A DNA stretch of 64,000 nt from Polytrichum commune (Eukaryota > Streptophyta > Polytrichopsida > Polytrichales > Polytrichaceae): positions 14,942,001 to 15,006,000 of the forward strand of contig OX485806.1 in assembly GCA_950295325.1 (NCBI GenBank), written 5' to 3'. Of this stretch, positions 37,200-49,342 are shown piece after piece (within the stretch, counting starts at the first letter, position 1; each line of letters starts with the position of its first letter). Both the position numbers and the translations under genes were made by a program. The notes beneath the pieces are model-generated. The model was given only the letters and a program-made list of their open reading frames with translations. It did not search any database and was not told the origin of the DNA.

Positions 37200-38036
37200 G
37201 TAAGGCAAAGGCAGACAATACTACTTCCGCTCCATACACCCCACCTCCCATTAGTGCACCCTTTGTTACGCCTAATGTCGTCCTATGCTAACTACATGAC
37301 TCAAGGGTTGGCTTTCGTTATGTAATGGTAAGTGCCAAGGGAGGGTTCACAGTGAGTGTGTCAAGCTCTAGAAAGAGTCAGTGAAGACTAATAAAGATAA
37401 GGACTTTCAAGAGACATGGGTTAGTAAGTGTTGTGGGCCCTTGTGGACAGATTAAGGATCATTATGGGGTTTGTAGGACTAGACAAAATAAGGCTATGAG
37501 AGGTTCTTGGTTATGGGGTAGAATGGGATGGGAAAAAGCAAGGAGGGGACAAAATAATATTATAAAATACTTGCTTTGCAACTACCTAGTTGTTTAGTCA
37601 ACTAACCTCAATAAGATGGCATTGAGAAGCTAGTACACCGTAAGCTCTGTAATATCAACCTCCATAATGTCACTCACTCTCTAATATCCCGAAACCCTAG
37701 GGAACAGATGTTCATAGTTCAAATCTCACTCCTTATTGTCAATGTTCTCTCCCTTATATCACAAATTGTGTCATTGATGCAAACCACCAAAGAAGTCAAC
37801 CCACACCCTCACATTGCACCATGTGTCAATATGTGGAGTGTCACCTTCTTATTCTTATTCTACTACTTCTTCTTATGCCACTTGTTGAATGTTGGTGCAT
37901 GCATATGCCACATCGCCCGGGAAGGCCAAGTGGAGTGGACCACACCACACCATTAAAATGTTGCACTTTGTGGTATTCGATAATGTCACATGCTACACTA
38001 ATTCTATAGTATCACGCATCCATGTTAACACTACAA
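37200..38036. other. Intergenic stretch without gene
   Basis: Short frames only; nothing recognised. Confidence 0.4.
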
Positions 38037-38092
38037 AAACTCCGTAATATCATGTGCACTTTGGTTGTCACATGTTTGATACTACGGAGTTT
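38037..38092. repeat. 56-bp hairpin
   Basis: AAACTCCGTAATATCA pairs with TGATACTACGGAGTTT (one mismatch), and an inner ATGTG/CACAT pair extends the stem. It ends 8 bp before the Stowaway element. Confidence 0.75.
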
Positions 38093-38100
38093 AGAGTGTA

Positions 38101-38419
38101 CTCCCTCCATCCAAAAATGATTGTCCTATTTTCTAAGCTTAATGAGATTAAGGCCCGCTCACCATTCACCACGTAGTTGTAAGTATGACGCTCAAAATAG
38201 AAAACAACAACTACTTCCAAACAACCCCGGAAAATGCAGTGTCAAAAGTCTTCTTGATGATGACTTTGACTCTCAAAAATATTTGACTTTGAGCCTCTAA
38301 TATCTAGCCCGGTATTGAAAGTCTTTTTGATGTCATTTAATAAATCACAGAGAAATTGGACAATCATTTTGGGATAAAAAAATCCATGAATAAGGACAAT
38401 CATTTTGGGATGGAGGGAG
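38101..38419. mobile_element. Stowaway MITE (Tc1/mariner type), complete
   Basis: Begins CTCCCTCCATCCAAAAATGA and ends TCATTTTGGGATGGAGGGAG, the classic Stowaway termini, flanked by TA on both sides (38099-38100 and 38420-38421). The 319-bp element has no coding capacity. An extra internal copy of the right terminal motif (ACAATCATTTTGGGAT, about 38359) suggests an internal duplication or nested end. Confidence 0.93.
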
Positions 38420-38499
38420 TAAATGTTATGAAAAACATTGCCTACTATATTCATGTTGTGGTGCTTCCATTTGCTAAGTTATTTTTGCCCTCACATATA

Positions 38500-39149
38500 C
38501 AATTGGGCACGGGTAGATCACTCTAAGGCATTTTTGTGCACCACGTGCGGCTGGGGAATTTTTGTTTTGGGGCTATTTACCTTCAAGTGTTGAATTAAAG
38601 CCTCCCTATAATTACTCAAATTTCAAAAATGGCCCATTTGTTTGCACCCTTTCATTACTTATATTGTCCAAGTCACTGCAATTTTTTATACTCTATATTC
38701 CTTTTAAGTAATAAAAGCTAATCTACTTCCTAACGCAATTGACGAGTGTTGAGGGAAAGCATGGAAACAAAGAAGGGTGCAAACAGTAATACCATTGCAA
38801 ACAAAGTTATGAAGAAAACACATAGGAGACCATAGCAAAGTAATATCATTGCAAACATTGTTATGATGAAAACACATAGGAGATGCAACACAAATACCAT
38901 AGCGGTCATTACCATACTAAACATACCTTCTAGGATCCTTATCTTCAGCCCCTATATTAATTTTACAAAAAAATAATGGCCCACGTTTTATGTCCATCTA
39001 ACTTACTTATAATGGGATTGTCTACATTTAATGGCCCCTTCATTATTTGGAATTCCTTTATAATTTTTATTTCAAATGATTTTTAATCCTCTCTATATTA
39101 TGCCGCACGTCGTTTTTAAAATGCACTAAGTGATCTACCCGTGCAATTG
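38500..39149. mobile_element. 650-bp TIR element with ~50-bp termini
   Basis: The left end (CAATTGGGCACGGGTAGATC, then ACGTGCGGC by 38551) is the inverted copy of the right end (GCCGCACGT at 39102, then GATCTACCCGTGCAATTG). AATT lies on both outer sides of the GCACGGG core and may be the target duplication. The interior has a 54-bp tandem duplication and no protein. The superfamily was not assigned. Confidence 0.82.
38787..38893. repeat. ~54-bp tandem duplication inside the TIR element
   Basis: GTAATACCATTGCAAACA, then GTTATGAAGAAAACACATAG, is repeated immediately as GTAATATCATTGCAAACA with GTTATGATGAAAACACATAG. Confidence 0.85.
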
Positions 39150-40377
39150 AGATGTTATATATAAGTTATTATCAAAGGGTTGGTTTAAGCACCCTCAAAC
39201 TTAACTTAGAAGGCCTCATTTTTCAAATTGAGACAAGCACTTAGAAATGTTAAAAAAATTGATGCATTCAAACATGGGGTCCAATTTATTCTTAAAAGGA
39301 TTACATTAGAAATATTGTAGAATCAACTTAAGGTTCCTTATTGATCAAATTGGTAGTATAAAATACATATGCATGGACTTAATTTACTTACTGGTATGTG
39401 AAACTAAGATATAAGTATATTTGGATTCATGCATTAATATTGAATAATTCCAACCACTAATATGACGCACACTAGATTGCAAAACTACACAAGTATGGTG
39501 GTTGGCGAACATGAAACACAAACATTGAAAATTGTAGTTGGTGTGTTGTTATTTTTGTTGTTGTCGTTTGTTGTTTTGTCCCCACTAGTGCACATCCCTT
39601 ATTATATTTGCACAATTGATTTGCCCAAATATACTTAGATGTCAGTTGTGGGCATTCAAAAAAATCATACCAAGAAAGGGGTCCAAGCAATTTATTTCAA
39701 GTATGATCCTATTTATGGACTACTTGAATTGAAAGATTTTCTTTATCATCCTTCATGATCCAAAGAAAACTAAACTCCACTTTTGTTCAATTTAGGGTTT
39801 TGAGGTCTAACTTCATGTGCATTTTCGCAGAGCATGCATTGTTGGGCAATATGGTGTCAATGCACATGAAGCTTTATTTTTTACCCCCAGGTCGGATCCG
39901 CCAAAATGCATTGGGCATGTGAAAGTGGAGGTAGGATGCCTTTTATTATGATATGTATTAAGATTTCAAGCAAGTGAGTATCGTTGGTTGCCCATTTCAA
40001 CTCTAGGATAGCAACCAAATTTGGAACAACTTAATGAAATCTAGGTGGAAGTTCATGTCCTTCAAGATCCTAACATTTGCGATGTATCATTTGAAATCAT
40101 TAATGTTTGTTCTAATGAAATAGGGTTGCAAAAATGTCTTAATTAGGTGTTCTAATCGGATATGGTTGTTGTTTACCTTGGGTGGCGTTATATATGGGTC
40201 CCAATATGATATGTTATGTGCATGAGAGTTCAGGTGACCAAGTAAGCTACTAGATGGAAGTGTATGCTATTTATATATGGTATATGTAGGGTTGTTGGAT
40301 TCAGACACGTATATTTTGGTACAACCACTTTTTTTCTTTGTCAAAATCTAACTACATATTCCCAAAACATGCTCTCT
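39150..40377. other. Intergenic stretch without a supported gene
   Basis: AT-rich. One small exon-like frame (about 39831-39891, reading ACIVGQYGVNAHEAL) lies between an AG and a GT, but it matches no family I know. Confidence 0.35.
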
Positions 40378-40515
40378 TTGCCCAGTCTCAAAATTAGTGA
40401 ATGCTGAAATTTATGTTGAGTGACACTAATGTCATGAATACATGCTCATTTACCATGCATTTCAAGAAACTTAGTGCATGCTCCTAGGTGCTTGTGGAGC
40501 GATAAAATAATTTAT
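40378..40515 (+). repeat. Dispersed repeat R2, copy 2
   Basis: Matches the reverse complement of 31440-31615 (see that entry). Confidence 0.6.
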
Positions 40516-40939
40516 ATGCAAAGACATGTTTGTTAGTGAATAGTGTTCTTATAAATAATATTCTCAAGGAATCCTATCCGGATGAACAGTGCTTCCTAAA
40601 TCTTTTGATGGCACTAATTTCATAGTGAAGAGAAATTCAGTATCACCTTCGCGAATTTCCCACACTCACTATCAACCCTCCCTCACTAATTGAGATAATC
40701 AATGTACATACTGCACACTCAAACCTTGGCTCATATAATGTGGGAAATCTTAGAGTTTGATGCCCACATCCGTCAACGAACCAAAGTTACAAAACAGTGG
40801 AAAGAGAAATGTGAATCAATGACCCAATTCCACATAATGATGCTCCAAACTTTGGGAAATGTATCTTGAATTCTAACGGTATGTGTGCCTTATATGATCA
40901 CTTGTCTTATGTAGCTAGCTAGTATCGGGTTTCATATTG

Positions 40940-41500
40940 TGTATGTCGGAAGTGATCATGCCATTGTAAGCATCGTGGCACAACCTCAAAGCAAAAGTCC
41001 ACTTTCATTTTTGGAACTTGTTGCCAACTTTGAGGCCACTTCCTGTTGAAGAAGGCAGTCTTAATTTGTAGCCACTTTGAGATCACTTCCATATATCCAA
41101 AAGGTGCCTCATCGATAAAGTTTCACACACAAAATATGTTGTATGAATGTGGTAGACTATATTTTTACACAACGTTGGACCTCCAAATAGGCACACATAA
41201 GTGCACATGTGAACCTTGAAATGGGAGCCCTTACACAATCGATTTACATATTATAGAATTTGCACTTTCATTGGAGATCCTAGGAGCATATGAACTCTAA
41301 TTATTAATCTCTGACATGCATTCTTCCTCATTGAAGAATGCATGTTAAGTGTCACATACACTATTTGCACAAGGTCGCAATTAGGGGCAACTCTAAACTA
41401 GAGAGCTTTAGGGCCCATGATCGTTGAAATCGAAAATCTCTCATTGGTGGGAAAAACCAAGATTGTCCCACTTCACTGTACACTAAAACTTGGGCCCAAG
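40940..41500 (+). repeat. Dispersed repeat R1, copy 2
   Basis: Matches 9825-10360 in order and spacing, including GGAGCCCTTACACAATC and GTGGGAAAAACC or GTGGGAAAAGCT. The distal part found at 10370-10700 is not present here. Confidence 0.78.
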
Positions 41501-42093
41501 AGATGGATTCTTTATTGAAAACCTAAATGATGTGCAAGGGTCACCATGAAATTAAACCCCCTCAATAAAAGAAGATTACAGAGAAAAACATATGTACATG
41601 TACTAACAAACATGCCCAAAAAATGGACTCATTTATTTATACTAAGATTTTAAATTTAATATGAATAATGCCTCCACTACGTATACAAACTATATATGTG
41701 ATGAATTAAAACCCTTTATTACATATAAAATCCACTTTCACTTTCCAATGAGAAAGTCAGTGGATTTTTTTCATCCATAGCATGTAACTCAATGATTGTA
41801 TCAAACAAACAAAGATAAGAGCTTAATAACTTAGTAACAATCTAGAGAGAAAACCTAAAGGAAGCCCATGAAAGCTCTAAGAACCTCTACTTTGTAGAAA
41901 CCTAGAATCCAAATGCAAACCCCAACAAGAGGACACATGATAGTCATTGAGGACTATGACCATGTGAAAGCAATGGATGAAAACGTGAAGTGGATGAAAC
42001 CAACACATCTATCGTCAAATTTTCTCTATACCTTAGGGCCCCTTTTTGTACATCTACCTTTACTTCATAAAATTTTATAGCCTTTTTTTAAAT
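41501..42093. other. Intergenic stretch without gene
   Basis: AT-rich sequence with short frames; nothing recognised. Confidence 0.4.
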
Positions 42094-42252
42094 GTACACA
42101 CTAGAGAAAAACAATTCCTCACCCTTATGTATACAGCTAGGGCAAACCAACCCATACACTAGTTCCTTGGAGGCAAGGGTTTAGACATCCAACAAGGAAC
42201 AAGTGTATGGGTTGGTTCGCCCAAATCTTATGTATACTATGTACACTAATGC
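42094..42252. repeat. ~160-bp hairpin
   Basis: Left arm GCAAACCAACCCATACACTA with GTTCCTTGG (42133-42163) pairs with the right arm CCAACAAGGAACAAGTGTAT with GGGTTGGTTCGCCC (42189-42223). Matching TATGTATAC words flank both arms. The loop is about 25 bp. Confidence 0.82.
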
Positions 42253-42263
42253 CTCAAAGAATA

Positions 42264-42510
42264 GGGCCGGGGATTCGTGGCACTCAAGTAAAATCATCCG
42301 TGCGGATGAAAAAAACACAGGAATCATCTAAATGGCTATTTTTGGGCAATTTGATTCCGGAAATAGAGTCAAAGGCCCCGAATTAGTCTAGTGACGTCAC
42401 ATTCGAATGAATCGGCCCTCAACCCCATAGGGGGGCCTTTTTTATTGGAGCCACTTCATCCATGATATCTTGGATGGATGATTTTACTTGAGTGCCACGA
42501 ATCCCCAGCC
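42264..42510. mobile_element. hAT-type MITE with 8-bp target duplication
   Basis: Terminal inverted repeats of about 35 bp: left GGGCCGGGGATTCGTGGCAC then TCAAGTAAAATCATCC, right in inverse, ending GCCACGAATCCCCAGCC. AAAGAATA flanks both ends (42256-42263 and 42511-42518); an 8-bp duplication is diagnostic of hAT elements. The 247-bp element has no coding capacity. Confidence 0.92.
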
Positions 42511-42518
42511 AAAGAATA

Positions 42519-43034
42519 CCCCTTCTTACACTCACGCCAGTTTGAACGCAGTATGAAGAGTCCACCCCCCCCCCCCCCCCCTCCCCCACACAGGAGCTTG
42601 GGGGTCCTAAGGCATTACTAAGGTACTTATCAACACCTCCTTGCCTTCTGCATTCTTGTTTCAACACCGGTGTTGATACTGCACATATGAGGGTTTGTAT
42701 GTTGCATGTTCTACTATTTCAAAAACGTGTTAGGAGGCTCTTTGTTTGCTATCTTACAAAGTTGATGGATATGCAACAAGGCTAGCACCACACGGTTTTT
42801 TACAGTTGGGTTTTTCATAGTTTTTTTAAAAGACCCAATGATCTAAGGCCTAACAAAATCCGATTTTATTCGGTTTTATTACAGATGAGTTGACATCATA
42901 AGGCAGAGGGCCCAATGTTCACCAATGGTGATGCCGACTGCCAAGTGCCGAATGCTGCAATAAAAACCATGGTTTTATTTGCAGAAATCAAGTTTTTTGC
43001 ATTAAAACCAAAACCCAATGCATGTCTTCTTCGT
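42519..43034. other. Intergenic stretch with a poly-C run
   Basis: A homopolymer run of about 18 C lies near 42565-42583. No gene was recognised. Confidence 0.45.
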
Positions 43035-43969
43035 AACGTGCGGTCTTATCATAACGTCTGTATCCAAAATAAAATGAGAGCTTATCAACTTGTTTTGACA
43101 TTGTGTTTTCCCCTTTCATGACACTCGATGATTTTCTACAAGTAAAGAGTTTCAAATTCATCCTTATGCACATTATTTCAATCGAAGTCTTTACTATGCA
43201 CATTATTTCAATATGCACACTACACGTAATGACACACTTGCTTTTCCATTGCTTAAGATTGTTTAGGAAGGAGAAGTTAATTAAGAGATGGGAAATAAGT
43301 AAGAATCTACCACTCGAGAGGATAAGATGAATCAAATCTGAATTGACTTGGCTATATGTCAAACTTGCCATATGTCAAATCTTATGAGAAATCAAAGTAT
43401 TTGGGTTCCGGGGGAAGTGATGCAATATGACATATGTAGCCATATGACATAAGGAGTGATGCAAGGATCGACATATCCACTTGACCTTCACTTCCTCTTT
43501 GATGGACATCATCGAGCAGGCATTGCTTGAAATATGGACCAAAAACGACTTGCATGATACATCATGTGAAGATTCATCTCTTAAAAGGCAAGAAGTATCG
43601 TGCCAAAGAGTCACACGTAATTGATTGCAATATTCTATTCCAGAACAGTAGCTTCACATATGTATTCTCATGTTATCTCCACCCTAACAAATTGAAGCAG
43701 CACTGTGAGCAGTGATGAGACCTGCAAATTTCACTCCGAAAGCAAGAATCCAAACTGTCCACAACTTTGAAGGTGTTCTAACCATCAACAAAATATGAAA
43801 TGGAACTATAATGCATGCTGGTATAAATAAAACTACCCTGACAAGTTCAAATTTTAATGAACTGAACCCAGGAGAGGGGGTGAATGCAGTATTTACGAAC
43901 AATATAACTTGATCCATCTCTCCGAGTCTGCATACTGCAGATTAGTCAAACTTGAGCCACTCAGCTGTG

Positions 43970-44660
43970 GTCATGGCTTGCTGAAAGAATTATGCACACC
44001 ACTTTGAATGCACGGATACCGAATTGCATTTGACGAACACTTCAAATGGACAGACCATGTTCACAAGAAATTGCGGGAAAAACACCAACTACCAGTCGGA
44101 TAGTTAACTAGCTTTCGTTAACTAATTCAATTCAGTCAAAATCAAAGCCAGGTTCAGATATCCAGGCCTGCACTTAGTATAATGTCGTCCATCACCGAGG
44201 GTGATGGAGCCCTAGGTCTCATCACAGCAACACTAGGGTGCGTGAGGTAAATTGGGGTCGGACAAGAAGCGCTGGGGTTACCAGAACTCAGCTAGAACTC
44301 AGCTATTTGTCCCTGTCACCGCTGCTGGTGAAGGGCCGACAGTGACCACCTCTAAACTTGATGCCACTGTATCCATAGCAATGAATGCACAAACAGGGAG
44401 TAAAACCCCTGGTGTGGACTATCTAAGAAAATCTCTAGCTCTCATGGCGCGCACTCGCTGCCTCATTGGCAAGTGTGGCGACACCTAGACACATGCGAGA
44501 AACAACTGTCTCACAACTCAAGCTCTGGTGACTACAAGGGTTCCATTCAGAAACCCCAGATCTCACGAAGGAGTGCAACCCCAGACAAAGCAATGCCCAA
44601 GAGATATTATGAGTCTTTGCACCAATTCGTTCCTTCTGGGATGAAATCATTCTTGTGATG
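43970..44660. other. Arm 2-specific segment beside the importin alpha 3' end
   Basis: In arm 1 the phrase GTCTATTCATC is followed directly by CACAGCTGAGTGGCTC (23050-23075). In arm 2 these two are 0.7 kb apart. The segment encodes nothing recognisable. It is either an insertion in arm 2 or a deletion in arm 1. Confidence 0.75.
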
Positions 44661-44795
44661 AATAGACTATCCTGGACGCCTTCCGTGTCACAAGACGAGA
44701 TCCCCTCGGTCACCAACGTACACACGCCCCATGTCATGATGCATGACAGACAGCTGACCTGATTGATTTACTCCTCCAAAGCAATTTTCAGATCC

Positions 44796-47700
44796 TCAGA
44801 AGTTGAAACCGCCCGTGGGAACTTGGGGTTGAGTCCCCCCAAACGTGAAATTTGACTGCGACACCTCTCCTCCAATTGCCCCGTTCTGGTCCTCGTCCTC
44901 CTCCAACCAGTACGTCTCAAGAATCTTCACAGCTTTCTCATAAATCTCGTTGTTGTCATGAGTTTGCAGATTCTCAATCTTTTCCAAACCTTCCGCTTCG
45001 TCAATGTACCGAGCATAAATGTTAACTCCATTGTTGTTGCCCAGGTCTTTCTCCGCCTCGCCAACCTTCAACATGTTCTCCAGACCTTCCAGAGACACTG
45101 TCACAATCCTTGGATCGGGGCATGTCAGTAAATCGCACAGTGGCTTGATGCAGCCCTGGTTCACAAGGTACCTGCCAAAAAATGCACAATATTAGTAATT
45201 GGATAGATTGAGCAAAGTAAATAGCAGAAAGGCCAAATAACAGTACATAATAAGAACCTCAAATACTGCACTTTCCCTGCAGCTCCCTTACTTTATTTGC
45301 TCGTGGGTTCCACCGGATGTCGCATTCGAAATTGCCCAAGCAGCCTCCTTCTTGATGTCAAACTCGGCTGATGCCAGCAGTGCCACAAGAGGAGGAATAA
45401 TGTTCGCATCAATGACAGCCTGCCAACATCACAACTTGTATCAGAAAAAACACATTCATGAACGCATCCATGTTCATCAGAAACTGGTGACCCGTTCATG
45501 GGTCACTCTGGATAAAAGCAACCAGTACTTGGTCAGGCTATTTGCAGAATGAAGTAGACCTTTGTCTGTTAAAATTAGAATCTCCAACCTGCCATTTGGC
45601 GTTCATAAACGTCCACATTGCACATTTCCTCATCCTAGCGAGGTTTTCATCACAAGCTATTCTCATTTGATGCATTCAAGAGTCACCTGAATTTGGTCCT
45701 TGTTTCCAGCTGTGATATTGGAGATTGTCCAGCACGCTTCCTTCTTAATGCTCTTTTTGTGATTGTTGGTAAGAAGTTGGAGGAGGCAGGGTAGAGCCTG
45801 GTTGTTGATAATGAACTGAACCACAACATTTCATTCAGATACATGCCACAACTTGTCAAATACTATTCTGTCATTTACACGAAAACACGATATGGACCCC
45901 AATTAATCGTCACAATCAACATCATGCAAATCATGCAGAACCAGAACCAACAATAACATCAAAACAATGACAAAACTTCTCAATGTACCTGAGTTTGAAG
46001 ATCATCTCCAGTAACTATGTTCCCCACCGTGCGCAAAGCCGGAATGAGTACAGATGGTGAAGGATGGCTGCTAGGTACATTTAAACCTCCACCATATCAG
46101 TGACAGGGTCGTACATGACTCTCAAAAGCCCAAAACTGAACGAATAAGACATTATGAAATCGAAGAATAGATTACAGTACATTTAATACCATACGATTTA
46201 AACGACACCTTACGATTTAAAAAGAATGACTAGCAAAATAGGGAACTCACAGCAAGAGCTCAACAAGTCGACGGCAAACACCAGCTTCAATGACAGCCTG
46301 GATTTTATCGTTAGTGCCATCGGACAAGTAAGATAGAGCCCAGCATGCATCAGTGAGAACCTCCTCATCGTTGGAGAGGATGAGACGCTCCAAGGCTGGC
46401 AAGGCGGGCTTTGACTGCACAAAGCGAAGATAACAATTAGGATACAAAACCCCAAACAGTTCCAAAAAAACGGACCACCATAAGTGTATGTGTTGATTCT
46501 TAAATGGGCAAGGTTCCTATCACAAAAGGAAATCCAACTCACAAATTTAACCAATAGTTTCAACTAAAAACAGCTGTGCAAGTCCATCGGAACAAAGCAT
46601 CTACCTGTTCAAATGGAGGCTGAGGCTTGCCTCTGCAAAAGTTAGAAAGAGTCCATGTGGCATTTCTCAGCATAGACAATTTTGTATTATCGGTGAGTTG
46701 AGCTAGCAAAGGCATTAGGGCACCATGACTCAGAACAAGATCCCTGCACTTTGGTGAATCTCCGGCAACATTCCCAAGTGCCCACACAGCCTGCAAAAAT
46801 AGAAAACAATCTGTAATAACTACCCAGCTCAATGAGGTTCACTACGCCCTGGAATTATGACAGCAAATATCCCAAAATATAACCGACACATATAGTGCTT
46901 TGCTATAGCATCACCACACATCAGTCTAGTGCGAGTTCCAAATTTCCATGATTCTGAACTTCCTCATCCGATTCCATCAAGTGAAACTTTAAAAATTGAC
47001 AGCACAAATGATATCTAGAAAATCTTGCTTCAAGATGTGGTCTACGTTCTTTTCCGCACTGCTTTCTACGAGACAGGCTCAAGATGAAAACCAACTGCTC
47101 AACAACACCCAGACAGAACCCATTTCCCAATGGCCTGTTCTACGCACCTGCTCACGAACATCATCGCTGGGAGAGCTAAGAAGCTGAACGAAGATTGGGA
47201 CGGCACCATGATCAATCACGACTCGTGTGTGATCTGATGTTCCAGATGCAATGTTGGTGAGAGCCCACGCTGCTTCAAACTGACGTCGATCAACAAATTC
47301 ACACAAAATCAATTCATGCACAGTATGGATGATACAACACGTATAAAACAGATTCCTTATCCAATATATATCGTAGATTAGAAAAATCCGGTAATCAGGG
47401 CAGAGATTGTAGATAGGGCAAAAGCCAAAAAGCAACTCGAGTAGAACCTGAAGCTGAGGGAAGTCCGCTCGAACAAGGAACTCCACAAATCTTGGTACAA
47501 CACCTGCTGCAATCACTTCTTCGATTGGTGGACTCCGTTCTGCGCACACACAAAATGCCGTTCCTCAAACCACACCTCCGCACATGTAACCATCCTACTA
47601 CAATCACCAGCCTCTCGCAACACGCAAGTGCAGGAAGGAGATCTTATTGCCCACATACCAATGGAGAGAAGCTTTCGGAATTGTGTGGTAGCCTCCCACT

Positions 47701-48372
47701 GAGTTGCAGCATCGTCAGAATACACCCCCGATACCATTGCGGGGAGGCTCTCCAGTTGCTAAGACAAGTAAGAAACATCGTCACACTCGTAAGATTCAAT
47801 AGGACCACAGTCACATGCTTTGGAAGCAGGAAGCAGTGCTAAAACCCTATTTGTGTTAACTGAAAAATCAAGGTAAGGACAGGATCACTCTGCAATGCTC
47901 GACAAAGAAATCCTGACGAAGAGCAAAGCCACATCCAAAAGCTCAAGCAAATATACAGCACCCAAGGATCATTCCGTTCGCACTTGTAGCACGTGCGCAT
48001 CAATACAAGGGCATTCCTCGTACTCTGTGGCAAACAGATATACAGCACGAGGCCACAGAAAGAGGGTCCACACAACTCAAACCTATCTAATGAGGGGATA
48101 TCACCAACCAAAAGCCTTGTGGTGACATTTTCCAGAAAGGCTTCAAAAATACAAGAACACACCTTCTTCTCCATAGCGGCGGATTGAGCGGTGGTGGAGA
48201 ACTGCGCAGGCTGCAACCCCTCTCGCCGCTTCTTCAGCAAGCTCTCGTCTCTCTTGTTCTTGCGGATCTCCACCATGTTGTCTTCTCGCTTCCTCCGCGC
48301 CTCATCGGCATCCACGGCCAGCTTGTACCCTTTCTTCCTCACCTCCACACGAGCATTCGGTCGGAGAGACAT
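44796..48372 (-). CDS. IMPA: Importin alpha (copy 2), complete
   Basis: Second full importin alpha gene, same exon structure as 19389-22920 in mirror image; the first exon is 48372-48163 and the last 45171-44796. The IBB domain, all Armadillo motifs (for example [25 protein letters not shown]) and the C-terminal GGFNF are intact. The translated exons are nearly identical to copy 1. The one amino-acid change I could see is Ala to Thr in TDN(A/T)KLSMLRN (codon at about 46685-46683). Other exon differences, such as GGT to GGC in LSDGTND and GCA to GCT in IQAVIEA, are silent. Introns differ by scattered substitutions and small indels. The intact frame and mostly silent differences suggest a recent duplicate still under constraint. 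Confidence 0.95.
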
Positions 48373-48966
48373 CTTGCAACACCTTCTTCCCACGATCCAC
48401 CACCGCAATCACGCAAACCCCCGCAATATCACAATCACTCGGAAACCTGCGAGAGAATACCTCTAAATATGCAAGAAAAAACGGCTTCACTGTTTCTTAA
48501 ATCGCAAACACCTCTCCTTCTCGCTGTCAACATGCAAAAACGCGAGAGGAGAGAAGAAGATGAGCTCCAACAAGTCCAAGCTTTGGCTATGGCGTTCGTC
48601 CTTCTAAAGGGAAGTTGTCAAACCCTAGTTGGAACCTCAGGTTAAATGCCGATTCCGTAGATGTGCTTCATTTCTACGTACACGTAGATTCTCCCCAGCC
48701 TCTCGCCAGTGACACCTGTAGAGCGACATCCGAAATAGGCCTACATGCGGGATCCACACATTCTTGGTGATTCTGTAGATGTACAGAACTTCCTGATTCG
48801 TAGATGCCGATGGGGAAGTGTAGAATCTATGTTTTTTGAATTTATTCTAAGTTAAGGCGTACATGCGACGCGTATTTCCATCTTTCCGTATGTATCTGAA
48901 CATAATGCATGAGGTGATTTGAAAGAAAGAACTCAATCTTTCCATGTCACGTCTTTAGGCCTACGC

Positions 48967-49342
48967 TACACTGAATATGATATTTAGTGTCACATGGCAT
49001 TTAATGTCACTATGGTAACTTTTCGGATGGCACTTCTTATCAATGAAGTAACAAATATTGTCATGGATGAGGGATGAGTTCATCCATTCGCCAAAACCCT
49101 ACCTTCTCTTGTCGGCAACTTGTGATGAATAATTGTCATGGATGATTGAAACTTGGATGAAAAGTCACTAGGTTAGTGACAGTAATTGCAACACTGTAAA
49201 TTTATAATTCCCAAAAAATATAACAAGGAATGACAAATGATGTTGGGTTAACATTTAGTGTTGGTGACACTACATTGTGGTTTACAATTAGTATTGTGCA
49301 AGACAGTTAAAATTGGTGACACTAAATGTCATGTTTAGTGTA
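48967..49342 (+). mobile_element. TACACT MITE, complete copy in arm 2
   Basis: A 376-bp element with imperfect 27-bp terminal inverted repeats (TACACTGAATATGATATTTA at the left; ATGTTTAGTGTA at the right). It sits at the mirrored position of 18419-18795. Confidence 0.86.

Noticed and set aside
42565-42583. Run of about 18 C and the frame across it
   Set aside because: Homopolymer; the open frame on the minus strand is produced by poly-Gly and is not a protein.
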